This document shows, piece by piece, positions 1 to 5,857 of a DNA stretch of 7,835 bases (position 1 is its first letter; the number at the start of each line of letters is the position of its first letter). Position numbers and translations under genes: made by a program. The notes below the pieces were generated by a model. The model was not told where the DNA came from. It worked only from the letters and a program-made list of their open reading frames with translations, and did no database searches. Source of the DNA: an uncultured bacterium (GTDB taxonomy: Bacteria; Bdellovibrionota_C; UBA2361; SZUA-149; CALKYB01); NCBI GenBank assembly GCA_938022485.1, contig CALIEE010000003.1, forward strand, positions 1 to 7,835, read 5' to 3'.

Positions 1-625
1 AGATAGTGACAGTTCCAAGCTTCAAAAAAAGCCTAAAGATGGTTTGCGAAAGGTTAGTTCAGTTAATTCTGAAAAGACTGCCAAGTCTAGAAGTACCACC
101 TCCGCTCCCATTAGGGTTCCTAGGGACAAGAGGTCTTTGTGGCCACAGTTTTTATATTTTATTGTTTGCTTAACCCTGGTGCTACTTAGCTTTTTGGCGG
201 CTTCTTCAAGTGAGTTTAGTTCTTCGTCGCCTTATTTCACCTGGGGTATTTTTTGTGTTTTTCTCTTTGCGGTTTTCGGCTCAATTATTTTAGCATTAGG
301 AATTTACATTAAACTGAACAACAGCAAGTTCGAAATTAGAAGAAAATGTGTCAGGCACATGGCAGGGCGCTACTCTTTGCAGCAAGATGTTATTGAAATA
401 AATTACCAGGACATTGGTTGGGTTAGGGTCTCTCAATCTATTCTTGAACGTTTAATGGATATTGGTACGATAGAAATTGGCGCAGCTCATTCTCACTTGC
501 CTGAAATTTCCATTGATGGGCGAGCGAATCCTCATAAATACGCTAATATGATTCACAGACGTCTTGATAAAAACAAAAAGCCTTTAAAGTTTACTGTTCC
601 TGAAGGTGCAGACACAGTCCATTAG
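1..625 (+). CDS. Membrane protein with two TM helices and a C-terminal bacterial PH-like domain (5' end probably outside window)
   Basis: The frame is open from base 2 with no stop, so the gene may begin before the window. The first internal start is TTG at 44, giving 193 residues; an ATG at 39 is out of frame. Numbering from that TTG, residues 1-32 are Lys/Ser/Thr-rich and probably disordered, residues 34-53 and 65-90 are hydrophobic helices with a short Ser-rich loop between them, and residues 93-175 resemble the bacterial PH (YdbS/bPH2-type) domain. Supporting motifs are the pattern around INYQDIGWVRVSQSILERL, then GTIEIG and a closing ANPHKYANMIHRRL segment. Membrane-anchored bPH proteins are common but poorly characterised, and the ligand is unknown. 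Seen: helices and motif pattern. Inferred: domain name. The residues encoded before base 44 are in the same Lys/Ser-rich style, which favours a longer protein. No SD is obvious; TAAAG at 34-38 is the only weak candidate. Confidence 0.6.
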   Translation, partial: DSDSSKLQKKPKDGLRKVSSVNSEKTAKSRSTTSAPIRVPRDKRSLWPQFLYFIVCLTLVLLSFLAASSSEFSSSSPYFTWGIFCVFLFAVFGSIILALGIYIKLNNSKFEIRRKCVRHMAGRYSLQQDVIEINYQDIGWVRVSQSILERLMDIGTIEIGAAHSHLPEISIDGRANPHKYANMIHRRLDKNKKPLKFTVPEGADTVH

Positions 626-693
626 TTCTCACCTTAGGTTAGCTTAGATTGCCCAACAGCCTCTCTCTTTCTCCATTTTTTTTGATTGATTGT

Positions 694-773
694 ATATCCT
701 GCCCATTTTAAACTTCGGCTTTTCCGTAAGATTCCAAAGGGGGTATTCCGGGCGCGAAGCGTCGGGCAGATAT
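694..773 (+). repeat. Inverted repeat, 10-bp stem with one bulged C
   Basis: ATATCCTGCCC (694-704) pairs with GGGCAGATAT (764-773), leaving C699 bulged. Inside it CTTCG (713-717) pairs with CGAAG (755-759), giving a nested second helix. The two helices are separated by 8 bases on the left and 4 on the right, as in an internal loop of a folded RNA. No T-tract follows, so it is not a terminator. Confidence 0.5.
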
Positions 774-777
774 TTAT

Positions 778-834
778 ATACTGAAACCAAGACCAAGCTT
801 TAGAAAATGACGGAATTTAAAGTGGTTTCAGTAT
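778..834 (+). repeat. Perfect 12-bp inverted repeat with stacked inner stem
   Basis: ATACTGAAACCA (778-789) is the exact reverse complement of TGGTTTCAGTAT (823-834), with a 33-base spacer. Within the spacer CTTTA (799-803) can pair with TAAAG (818-822). The latter abuts the outer stem, so the helices could stack with an 8-base bulge on the 5' side. It is not followed by a T-tract. A DNA-level operator is unlikely because the spacer is long; an RNA hairpin fits better. Confidence 0.6.
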
Positions 835-852
835 CCTACTCGAATGGTAGAA

Positions 853-891
853 TGGTAGCTTAGCTCTGCTGAGCTACTAATTTTTTCTTTT
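853..891 (+). terminator. Intrinsic terminator upstream of the GlpD-like gene
   Basis: GTAGCTTAGC (855-864) pairs with GCTGAGCTAC (868-877) around a TCT loop with one G-U pair, extended by G854-U878 and U853-A879 to about 12 bp. It is followed at once by a T-rich tract (881-891, six T, C, then four T). Stem, tight loop and U-tract are all present. It either ends transcripts from the upstream gene, about 230 bases after its stop, or acts as a conditional terminator in the leader of the gene starting at 929. Confidence 0.75.
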
Positions 892-907
892 GCATGGTTA
901 GTTCCTA

Positions 908-922
908 GACCTTACCAAGGTT
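908..922 (+). promoter_or_regulatory. Hairpin over the Shine-Dalgarno of the GlpD-like gene
   Basis: ACCTT (909-913) pairs with AAGGT (917-921) around an ACC loop, with a further G908-U922 pair. The 3' arm contains AAGG (917-920), the SD-like sequence 8 bases before the TTG start at 929. This SD also supports that start, because an in-frame TAG at 899-901 rules out a longer protein. The stem is short, so real sequestration in the cell is uncertain. Confidence 0.4.
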
Positions 923-928
923 AGTGAT

Positions 929-2593
929 TTGAATGAACTCGAAAAACGATTGGGGCAGGATTTATTAGAGCCCGACTTGCTGGTTGTTGGTGCTGGGATT
1001 AATGGTTCTGCTATAGCCTTGGATGCTGCTTCGCGCGGGTTAAAGGTATGCCTTGTTGACAAGGGTGACTTCGGTTCTGGAAGTTCTGCAGGCTGTTTTA
1101 GAATAGCTCATGGAGGCTTGCGTTACCTGCAACACTTCGACCTTACTCGCTTATTTGAATCCGTTTTAGAGCAGCGCTTACTGAGAAAGAATGCCCATGT
1201 CTACCTCAAGCCATTGAGATTCATGGTGCCTTGTTATGGTATTGGAAAAAAAAGTAAAGGCTTTTTAGGAATCGGCCTCTATTTGTACGAGCTATTAACA
1301 TTCTGGCGGAACATCGGAGTCCGTGCTGATCAAAAACTTTTTGGACCCGGTTTTCTGTCAACGAAAGAGGTGATTGAAGAATACCCAGGGATACAACGAG
1401 AGGGGCTTTCTGGAGCAGCTTTGTTTTCAGATTCTCAGATTGTTAACTGTGATCGCATGACTTTTGCGGTTGTTAAGAGTGCTGAGAAGCTAGGGGCCGG
1501 AGTTTTTAATTATGTTAAGGCCAGCAATTTAGTCAGTGATGGAACCCGACTGCAGTCAGTGCAGTTAGAGGATGTTTTGACCGGGGAGCAAGTGACAATA
1601 AAGCCTCGCTACTTAGTTAATGCAGCAGGCCCTTGGAGTAGAGAGTTGGGGCGTTCCCAAAAAAATGAAGAAGGTAAAAGAGTTTTTTCCAAAGGACTGC
1701 AGCTGACTTTTAGAGGTCTCCCTGCAGATGGTAAATTTTTTAGCGATAAATATGCTGTAGCCCTTGAGTCCTCTTATGTGGATCCAGCGGCTAAAGCTGG
1801 CAGAGGAGGTCGTAGTTATTTTATTGTGCCTTGGAGAAAAAATATTTTAGCAGGAACCGCTGACATAGAATTTAAGGGCGTGGCCGATGATTTTGAATTT
1901 TCAAGCGAAGAGGTTGGAAAATTTATCTTCGAGCTAGAGGATGTTTTAGGGGTTTCGAATCTCAAGAGTAAGGTCGTGAACAGCTTTGGAGGTTTAAGAG
2001 CAATAGATGAAGAGATCTTCCAACAAAAGGGAGAGGCTGTTGTGGCAAGACATCACTTCATTTCCAAGGCTGAGCTACCTTCAGGGAAAAACCTTGAGAA
2101 TGTATGGGATGTGGAAGGTGTAAAGTACACAACATTCCGAGCTTTGGCTGAAAAAGTTATGAACGAAGTACTGGGAGAAAAAATTAAGTCTCCTACGCGA
2201 GATCTCAGTCTTTACGGTTCTGAAGAATGTGACCTAGATAAAATCTATGGTCAGCTGAAAGATTATTTTTCACCTGAGATTAGCGCTAGGATTATTAGCG
2301 AATACGGTTCTGCCTCTAAGGGAATAGTTGAACTAGCAAAAATGGATGATGCTCTAGTTGGAAGTTGTCCAAAGCTGACGGTGGCTGAGCTTGACTACAC
2401 ATTCCAGGAAGAAAGGTGCAGAACCCTTGCGGATCTTGTTCTCCGGCGCCAAACCCTATTTTCAGAATACGGGTCTCAGGAATCAACTCTTAGTGAAATA
2501 GCTGATTTAGTCTGTAAGAGGCAGGGCTTGGATAAAGATGAGGAAATAAGGAACCTTAAAATAGAGATTTCTAGAACCAACCCTTTATTATAG
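929..2593 (+). CDS. FAD-dependent glycerol-3-phosphate dehydrogenase, GlpD family (divergent)
   Basis: Predicted to oxidise sn-glycerol-3-phosphate to dihydroxyacetone phosphate and pass electrons to membrane quinone, acting at the inner face of the cytoplasmic membrane. The 554 residues fit the family (about 500-560). Residues 16-48 form the FAD-binding Rossmann start, with GAGING (21-26) and acidic D44. HGGLRYL (61-67) is the family hallmark. NAAGPW (231-236), the VPW...GTAD segment (300-312), GGLR (354-357) and VKYTTFR (398-404) match the FAD/substrate core of E. coli GlpD. The C-terminal helical domain carries EERCRTLADLVLRR (494-507), like the DAO_C region. Odd points: the usual GGK(L/W)TTYR motif reads EGVKYTTFR, and the SSK before IHGG reads GCFRIAHGG. 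No glpK or glpF is nearby. The start is TTG at 929 with AAGG at proper spacing. A structured leader with a terminator lies directly upstream. The family is sure; physiological substrate identity is less so, hence no firm gene symbol. Confidence 0.88.
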   Translation: MNELEKRLGQDLLEPDLLVVGAGINGSAIALDAASRGLKVCLVDKGDFGSGSSAGCFRIAHGGLRYLQHFDLTRLFESVLEQRLLRKNAHVYLKPLRFMVPCYGIGKKSKGFLGIGLYLYELLTFWRNIGVRADQKLFGPGFLSTKEVIEEYPGIQREGLSGAALFSDSQIVNCDRMTFAVVKSAEKLGAGVFNYVKASNLVSDGTRLQSVQLEDVLTGEQVTIKPRYLVNAAGPWSRELGRSQKNEEGKRVFSKGLQLTFRGLPADGKFFSDKYAVALESSYVDPAAKAGRGGRSYFIVPWRKNILAGTADIEFKGVADDFEFSSEEVGKFIFELEDVLGVSNLKSKVVNSFGGLRAIDEEIFQQKGEAVVARHHFISKAELPSGKNLENVWDVEGVKYTTFRALAEKVMNEVLGEKIKSPTRDLSLYGSEECDLDKIYGQLKDYFSPEISARIISEYGSASKGIVELAKMDDALVGSCPKLTVAELDYTFQEERCRTLADLVLRRQTLFSEYGSQESTLSEIADLVCKRQGLDKDEEIRNLKIEISRTNPLL

Positions 2594-2660
2594 CCCTTAG
2601 ACCTTGGGAATGAAGCCTTTTTTGTCTTCCCTCGAGCCGCAGTAGACATTTCCTAGTATT

Positions 2661-2689
2661 TTGATAGTATCTGGACCATCAATTTTAAC
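2661..2689 (+). promoter_or_regulatory. Sigma-70-like promoter candidate for the PstS-family gene
   Basis: TTGATA (2661-2666, 5 of 6 to consensus -35) and TTTAAC (2684-2689, 4 of 6 to -10) are separated by exactly 17 bases. The predicted transcript starts near 2696, about 33 bases before the ATG at 2729. No Pho-box-like repeat was seen around it. Confidence 0.4.
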
Positions 2690-2728
2690 AGCGAGAATTA
2701 TGAAGATCGAATCTTTTTAGGTGCTTCT

Positions 2729-3679
2729 ATGAAAAATATTGCAGCTCTGACCTTAGTACTAAGTATGTTTCCTTGCTGGTCGGTGAATGCTGAGCCTGCC
2801 CCAGACTATGTTCGTGCCAGGTTAAAACCCGGAACTCTATCTTCAGTAGGTTCGGACTCTATGAACGATATCATGGAGGACTGGGTTGAAGCCTATGAAA
2901 ACCTTCAACCGGCAGTAGAGGTCAACTTAGTTAGTCGTGGTTCGGCTCTTGCACCTGCAGCTTTGATTGATGGTTCTGCCAATCTAGGGCCAATGGCTAG
3001 GCCAATGAAAGAAGATGAACTTGAACTTTTTGTTGCCCGCTTTGGTTTCGAGCCTACTCAGATAAGAACAGCTGTAGCCACAGTAGCTGTATATGTTTCA
3101 GATGAGAACCCAATTACTGAGCTTACTTTAAGTGAGCTCGACAGTATTTTTTCAAGATCAGTATCTAGGTCTGAGAGAGCTGCTAAGCTTTGGTCTGAAG
3201 TTTCAGAAGATTCCGCTGCGGATGAGATAGTGCCTGTAGCCGTTTTGGAGACTTCACCATTGAGCCTTTATTTTAGGCAAAAAGTGATGCTTCAGGGATA
3301 TTTTCGAGATGGCATCAGTAGAGTTTCTGGTGCCGAGTCTATTTTCAAGGCTATTGAAAATGATAAAAGCGTAATTGGTTTTGGCCCTCTGGTGGAACCA
3401 CCAAAGGGCGTTAAATTAGTTGCTGTAAAAAATACTGAGGCTGGCAAGGCAGCGATTCCTTTAGCTGATATTCAGGATGAAATGGCTTATCCTTTATCTA
3501 GATTCTTAAACTTATATGTGGTTCAAAAGCCTGGAGAGAAGCTAGATAGTAAAACCAGTGACTTTTTGGCTTTTATTTTGAGTCGTCAAGGACAGGAGTT
3601 AGTTGAATCATCTGGTCTTCTCAAACTTTCTAAAGAACTGCTTAAGAAAGAGCTTACTAAAATCTCCAAATCTAAGTAA
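2729..3679 (+). CDS. PstS-family periplasmic substrate-binding protein (orphan)
   Basis: A 316-residue exported protein: residues 1-21 form a signal peptide with likely cleavage VNA|EP. No lipobox cysteine is present, so a soluble periplasmic protein is expected. The first lobe matches PstS-like binding proteins: VGSDSMNDIMEDW (40-52), then SRGSALAPAALIDGSANLGP (69-88) followed by MARPM, equivalent to the family's GSGTAPPALI...GPMSRPM. ITELTLSELDSIFS (129-142) matches the usual segment after the hinge. The second lobe is less typical: where family members carry R.S.SGT(Y) for oxyanion contact, this protein has VLETSPLSLYF (172-182). The C-terminus (about 298-316) is Lys-rich and probably helical. 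There is no pstCAB next to it; the gene has its own promoter candidate and ends in a strong terminator, so it looks monocistronic. AGG (2719-2721) is a weak SD 7 bases before the ATG. Phosphate binding is inferred from family only; another ligand or a surface/scavenging role is possible. Confidence 0.85.
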   Translation: MKNIAALTLVLSMFPCWSVNAEPAPDYVRARLKPGTLSSVGSDSMNDIMEDWVEAYENLQPAVEVNLVSRGSALAPAALIDGSANLGPMARPMKEDELELFVARFGFEPTQIRTAVATVAVYVSDENPITELTLSELDSIFSRSVSRSERAAKLWSEVSEDSAADEIVPVAVLETSPLSLYFRQKVMLQGYFRDGISRVSGAESIFKAIENDKSVIGFGPLVEPPKGVKLVAVKNTEAGKAAIPLADIQDEMAYPLSRFLNLYVVQKPGEKLDSKTSDFLAFILSRQGQELVESSGLLKLSKELLKKELTKISKSK

Positions 3680-3698
3680 TTTCAGATATCTAAATTAG

Positions 3699-3734
3699 CA
3701 ATAAAAAAAGGAGCGTGAGCTCCTTTTTTTATTG
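3699..3734. terminator. Bidirectional intrinsic terminator between convergent genes
   Basis: A perfect 16-bp stem: 3699-3714 pairs with 3719-3734 around a GTGA loop (a GNRA-type loop on the plus strand). The core GGAGC/GCTCC is flanked by A7 on the left and T7 on the right, so either strand's RNA ends its hairpin in a U-tract. It starts 20 bases after the PstS-family stop and lies 18 bases past the stop of the minus-strand barrel gene, serving both. Confidence 0.93.
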
Positions 3735-3751
3735 GTTGTTGGGAGCTTCTA

Positions 3752-5188
3752 CTAAAGCGGCAGTCCAACCAGTCCTTTGTTAAGTGAAAGGAAGAAACGA
3801 TTCGAGTCGTAGTTCTCGCTTCTAAACAAAAGGCCGTCTAGTACTTCCTCTCCTTGACCAGAATCTTGATCAGTGAAGCTCCATCCCGCTGAGATACTTA
3901 AGCTAGGAGTAATATTGTAGCTAGCAGATAATGTACTGGACAGCCTTTCTAAACCATCAATGTCAATCTGATCATCGTTTGCGGTTTCAAAATGTTGACC
4001 AGCCGCCGTGAAAGATAGCCTGTTGTTAGCAATGTAAGTTAAAGTAAGGTTGGTAGTTCTTACCCCAACTTCTGCTCCTTGAGCGTTTAACCCTACTGAT
4101 TGATTAATACCCGCACCAATAGCCAAGCTTTGTGAAGGCAGGTAATCAAAACCAGCAGAGAAGGTTAAGTTGGTGGGAGTGTCGTCTGAACCCGCGGTTC
4201 TAGTCACTGCTACTCCCTCTGCGGTATCAAGGTTAACAACTTCAATTCCTTGGCGAGCTTCATCGAAGCTGGTTCTACTCAGTCCGGCTCCACCATAAAT
4301 GGAGAAAGAGTTGCTAAAGGCATGGGTTAGATTCGCACTAGCACCAAAAATTTGTCTGTCGATTTCATCGTTGAAATTGTCGTTATCTAGGCTGTCCGAT
4401 CCAGAAAATTCAATTAACTGAAGTGATGCGCCAATTCTACCTTGGGTTTTCGCAGAGAATTGCTTGGAGATTGAAAGAGCAAAGGTGTGGCTCAGAAAAT
4501 CAGATCCATCATCGTCGTCTTCTAGGAATTCAGGCAGATTCTCTTCATCTTCAGCAGAGTTCAAAGTAGTTTGTCCAAGAGAGTTTGTTTGTTGCAAACG
4601 ATATTCTAAGGAAGAACCAATCGTCTTAGATAACTCTTTCGATGCACGAGTTGTTAGGCCTGCGATATGACGTGTGGTTTGTCGGGCAAGTGCTCCCTCT
4701 GAGACACCAACATCAAAACTGTCTGTTTGAAAAACACTTGAAGCCGAAATAAAAAGCCAAGGCGGGAGGACATATTCTTCTGGAGTTAACTCAACTAAGG
4801 AATCTAGCGACCATCGATCTTGATCGTCCACACCAGAGAAGAATACTAGGCCACCAGTGGCATCAAAAGTAAGTCTTAAATATTTTCCGACAGGGCTGCC
4901 ACCACTGAGGCCAAGCGAAAGGTTTGTAATAAAGGCATCGTCAGGTTCGCCATTTTGTCTCTCGGGCAGTTCAAACAGCTCTTGCTGTTCGGGAGGCAAG
5001 AGTTCAATTTCTTCTCTTGCTTCAGCAGTGAATGCTCCTAAATCGTCCTCTAGGAATACGTTGTCATCGTAAATTTCCTGAACACCGACAGAAACGGCTA
5101 TTTGAGCCCCTGCAACGGAACCGAAACACAGCAAAAAAGCAGATAGCTTGCCTGCCCCGTATAAAAATTTATCCAAGCTTAACCTCAT
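3752..5188 (-). CDS. Outer-membrane beta-barrel protein (BBP2-like putative porin)
   Basis: About 478 residues. Numbered from an upstream TTG (5191-5189), residues 1-29 are a signal peptide with cleavage AGA|Q. The mature protein starts with SVGVQEIYDDNVFL (34-47), a pattern typical of the putative beta-barrel porin 2 / outer_membrane_beta proteins. It continues as alternating polar and hydrophobic strands with Ser/Thr/Asn-rich turns, for example TNLTLTYIANNRLSFTAAG (380-398) and STLSASYNITPSLSISAGWS (419-438). The last strand, about NRFFLSLNKGLVGLP, ends near an aromatic/hydrophobic C-terminus. Acidic, poorly ordered segments at about 48-85 and 212-231 are likely loops. Start choice: TTG and ATG are adjacent codons; GGGGG on the minus strand (5200-5196) is 7 bases from the ATG and 4 from the TTG, favouring ATG at 5188. 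It converges on the PstS-family gene and diverges from the gene at 5386. Such proteins are often linked to exopolysaccharide export or generic porins; nothing here decides between these. Confidence 0.8.
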   Translation of the reverse strand: MRLSLDKFLYGAGKLSAFLLCFGSVAGAQIAVSVGVQEIYDDNVFLEDDLGAFTAEAREEIELLPPEQQELFELPERQNGEPDDAFITNLSLGLSGGSPVGKYLRLTFDATGGLVFFSGVDDQDRWSLDSLVELTPEEYVLPPWLFISASSVFQTDSFDVGVSEGALARQTTRHIAGLTTRASKELSKTIGSSLEYRLQQTNSLGQTTLNSAEDEENLPEFLEDDDDGSDFLSHTFALSISKQFSAKTQGRIGASLQLIEFSGSDSLDNDNFNDEIDRQIFGASANLTHAFSNSFSIYGGAGLSRTSFDEARQGIEVVNLDTAEGVAVTRTAGSDDTPTNLTFSAGFDYLPSQSLAIGAGINQSVGLNAQGAEVGVRTTNLTLTYIANNRLSFTAAGQHFETANDDQIDIDGLERLSSTLSASYNITPSLSISAGWSFTDQDSGQGEEVLDGLLFRSENYDSNRFFLSLNKGLVGLPL

Positions 5189-5195
5189 CAATACA

Positions 5196-5200
5196 CCCCC
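5196..5200 (-). promoter_or_regulatory. Shine-Dalgarno deciding the barrel gene start
   Basis: Read on the minus strand, GGGGG is followed by TGTATTG and then ATG (5188-5186). Its spacing of 7 bases suits the ATG; the TTG at 5191 would be only 4 bases away. It is G-rich rather than a canonical GGAGG, so strength is uncertain. Confidence 0.4.
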
Positions 5201-5299
5201 GGAATTAGTTCAGTGATTTCAACGTAGTGAGTTGCAGACAATAATAGTGGAAAACACAGGTTCAGAAACCCTTTTTTTTTGCCGATACATTCAATGTGC

Positions 5300-5313
5300 T
5301 CCCCCTGCGGGGA
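5300..5313. other. GC-rich mini-hairpin in the divergent intergenic region
   Basis: TCCCC (5300-5304) pairs with GGGGA (5309-5313) around CTGC. It sits in the 194-base gap between the divergent barrel gene and the gene at 5386, where GC-rich sequence is otherwise scarce. No T-tract follows on either strand, so it is not a terminator. The rest of the gap holds a T9 run (5272-5280), a perfect TTGACA (5358-5363) without a matching -10, and an imperfect repeat TAGGGTT/AACCCCTA (5340-5346/5365-5372). No promoter could be assigned with confidence. Confidence 0.3.
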
Positions 5314-5385
5314 TCTCCAATTAAAAGAGACTGAATTGCTAGGGTTTTAACTCTAGATTGACAGAACCCCTAACTTCTTTGAGAA

Positions 5386-5844
5386 ATGACAGATAACGCC
5401 AACACCTTTAGTAAATTAGCCGCGGTACGGGGGGATAACCCTGGCCCTGCTTCTAGGTCTTTTACAGAGAATGAGAAAAGATTGGCTTTAAGAACTGCAT
5501 TTATAGCGCGGTTTATAGTTCTTAGAGAGGGACGCAGATCGAAGGCCCATCGCATAATTGAAGAAATGGCTTGGACTCAAGATGCAACGGCAGTTGAAGT
5601 GGCCAATATGTTCAGACAAGCTTTTGTAGTCAATGGAGACAAGTTAAGGCCTGTCGAGAAGGATATTGATAAGGCCCTTAAACATGCTAGGCGCTCAGCT
5701 GAGTACTTTACAGACCAATACATCGGAAGAGCGAGCACTACCTTTCGGGATGCTTTAAACGATTATCACCGAAGCAACGCGCTTTTATTTTCAGAGGAGG
5801 ATCAAGATAGGCCTCGTGAAGGTGGTTGGGAGCTAGAAGCCTAG
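5386..5844 (+). CDS. Hypothetical helical cytoplasmic protein, 152 residues
   Basis: I do not recognise this family. The sequence has no signal peptide or membrane segment and is rich in Arg, Lys, Glu and Ala. Residues 1-27 look flexible (Asn/Gly/Pro/Ser). Residues 28-62 form a strongly basic helical stretch (NEKRLALRTAFIARFIVLRE then GRRSKAHRIIEEM). Residues 66-83 and 89-135 are further likely helices. The tail (about 137-152) is acidic with a Gly-Gly-Trp. The basic helices could bind nucleic acid or a partner protein, but no helix-turn-helix is evident. ATG at 5386 is the first possible start, since TGA at 5380-5382 closes the frame. There is no good SD, which leaves the start slightly uncertain. 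An antisense frame at 5370-5555 is shorter and judged a shadow. The gene is divergent from the barrel gene and 119 bases before the next gene on the same strand. Confidence 0.7.
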   Translation: MTDNANTFSKLAAVRGDNPGPASRSFTENEKRLALRTAFIARFIVLREGRRSKAHRIIEEMAWTQDATAVEVANMFRQAFVVNGDKLRPVEKDIDKALKHARRSAEYFTDQYIGRASTTFRDALNDYHRSNALLFSEEDQDRPREGGWELEA

Positions 5845-5857
5845 ATCTAAGCTCAAG

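Larger units (their letters stand above)
631..891 (+). ncRNA. Candidate structured RNA: cis-regulatory leader of the GlpD-like gene, or a small RNA gene
   Basis: Between the PH-domain gene and the GlpD-like gene there is no supported ORF, but there is a run of nested and consecutive inverted repeats ending in an intrinsic terminator. In order: ACCTTAGGTTAGCTTAG (631-647), a pyrimidine-rich tract ending in T8 (about 660-683), a 10-bp stem 694-704/764-773 enclosing CTTCG/CGAAG (713-717/755-759), a perfect 12-bp stem 778-789/823-834 with a stacked 5-bp inner stem, an 8-base tandem duplication GAATGGTA (842-857), and the terminator 853-891. A terminator placed 37 bases before a start codon is typical of transcription attenuators and riboswitches. 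I do not recognise a known class. No convincing promoter was found; TTGATT (686-691) with TAAACT (709-714) at 17-base spacing is weak and would exclude the first stem. It could instead be an sRNA, or just a long 3' UTR of the upstream gene. Confidence 0.35.

Noticed and set aside
778..834. Transposon terminal inverted repeats or a MITE
   Set aside because: Arms are 12 bp with only 33 bases between them, there are no flanking target duplications, and no transposase is present; an RNA hairpin is simpler.
853..891. tRNA-like fragment (GGTAGCTTAGCTC resembles a D-arm)
   Set aside because: There is no acceptor stem, anticodon arm or T-arm around it; the segment is fully explained as a terminator hairpin with a U-tract.
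2606..2631. GGGAA/TTCCC hairpin after the GlpD-like gene as terminator
   Set aside because: The T6 tract lies inside the loop rather than after the stem, so it does not have terminator geometry; the gene's true 3' end is unclear.
4464..4670. Plus-strand ORF of 68 codons
   Set aside because: It lies wholly antisense to the beta-barrel gene and is Ser-rich because it mirrors Asp/Glu-rich codons on the other strand; no SD or recognisable motif.
4857..5072. Plus-strand ORF of 71 codons
   Set aside because: Antisense to the barrel gene, with a Ser-rich composition that mirrors an acidic coding stretch; judged a shadow.
5259..5280. GGTT-CAGA-AACC hairpin followed by nine T on the plus strand
   Set aside because: The stem is only 4 bp and no plus-strand gene ends upstream, so a working terminator is doubtful; the run may be chance.
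5358..5363. Perfect TTGACA -35 hexamer before the 5386 gene
   Set aside because: No -10 lies at 16-18 bases (5380-5387 reads TGAGAAAT), and a start from it would fall inside the coding region.
5370..5555. Minus-strand ORF of 61 codons
   Set aside because: Overlaps the longer plus-strand gene at 5386 antisense, and no SD or homology pattern supports it.
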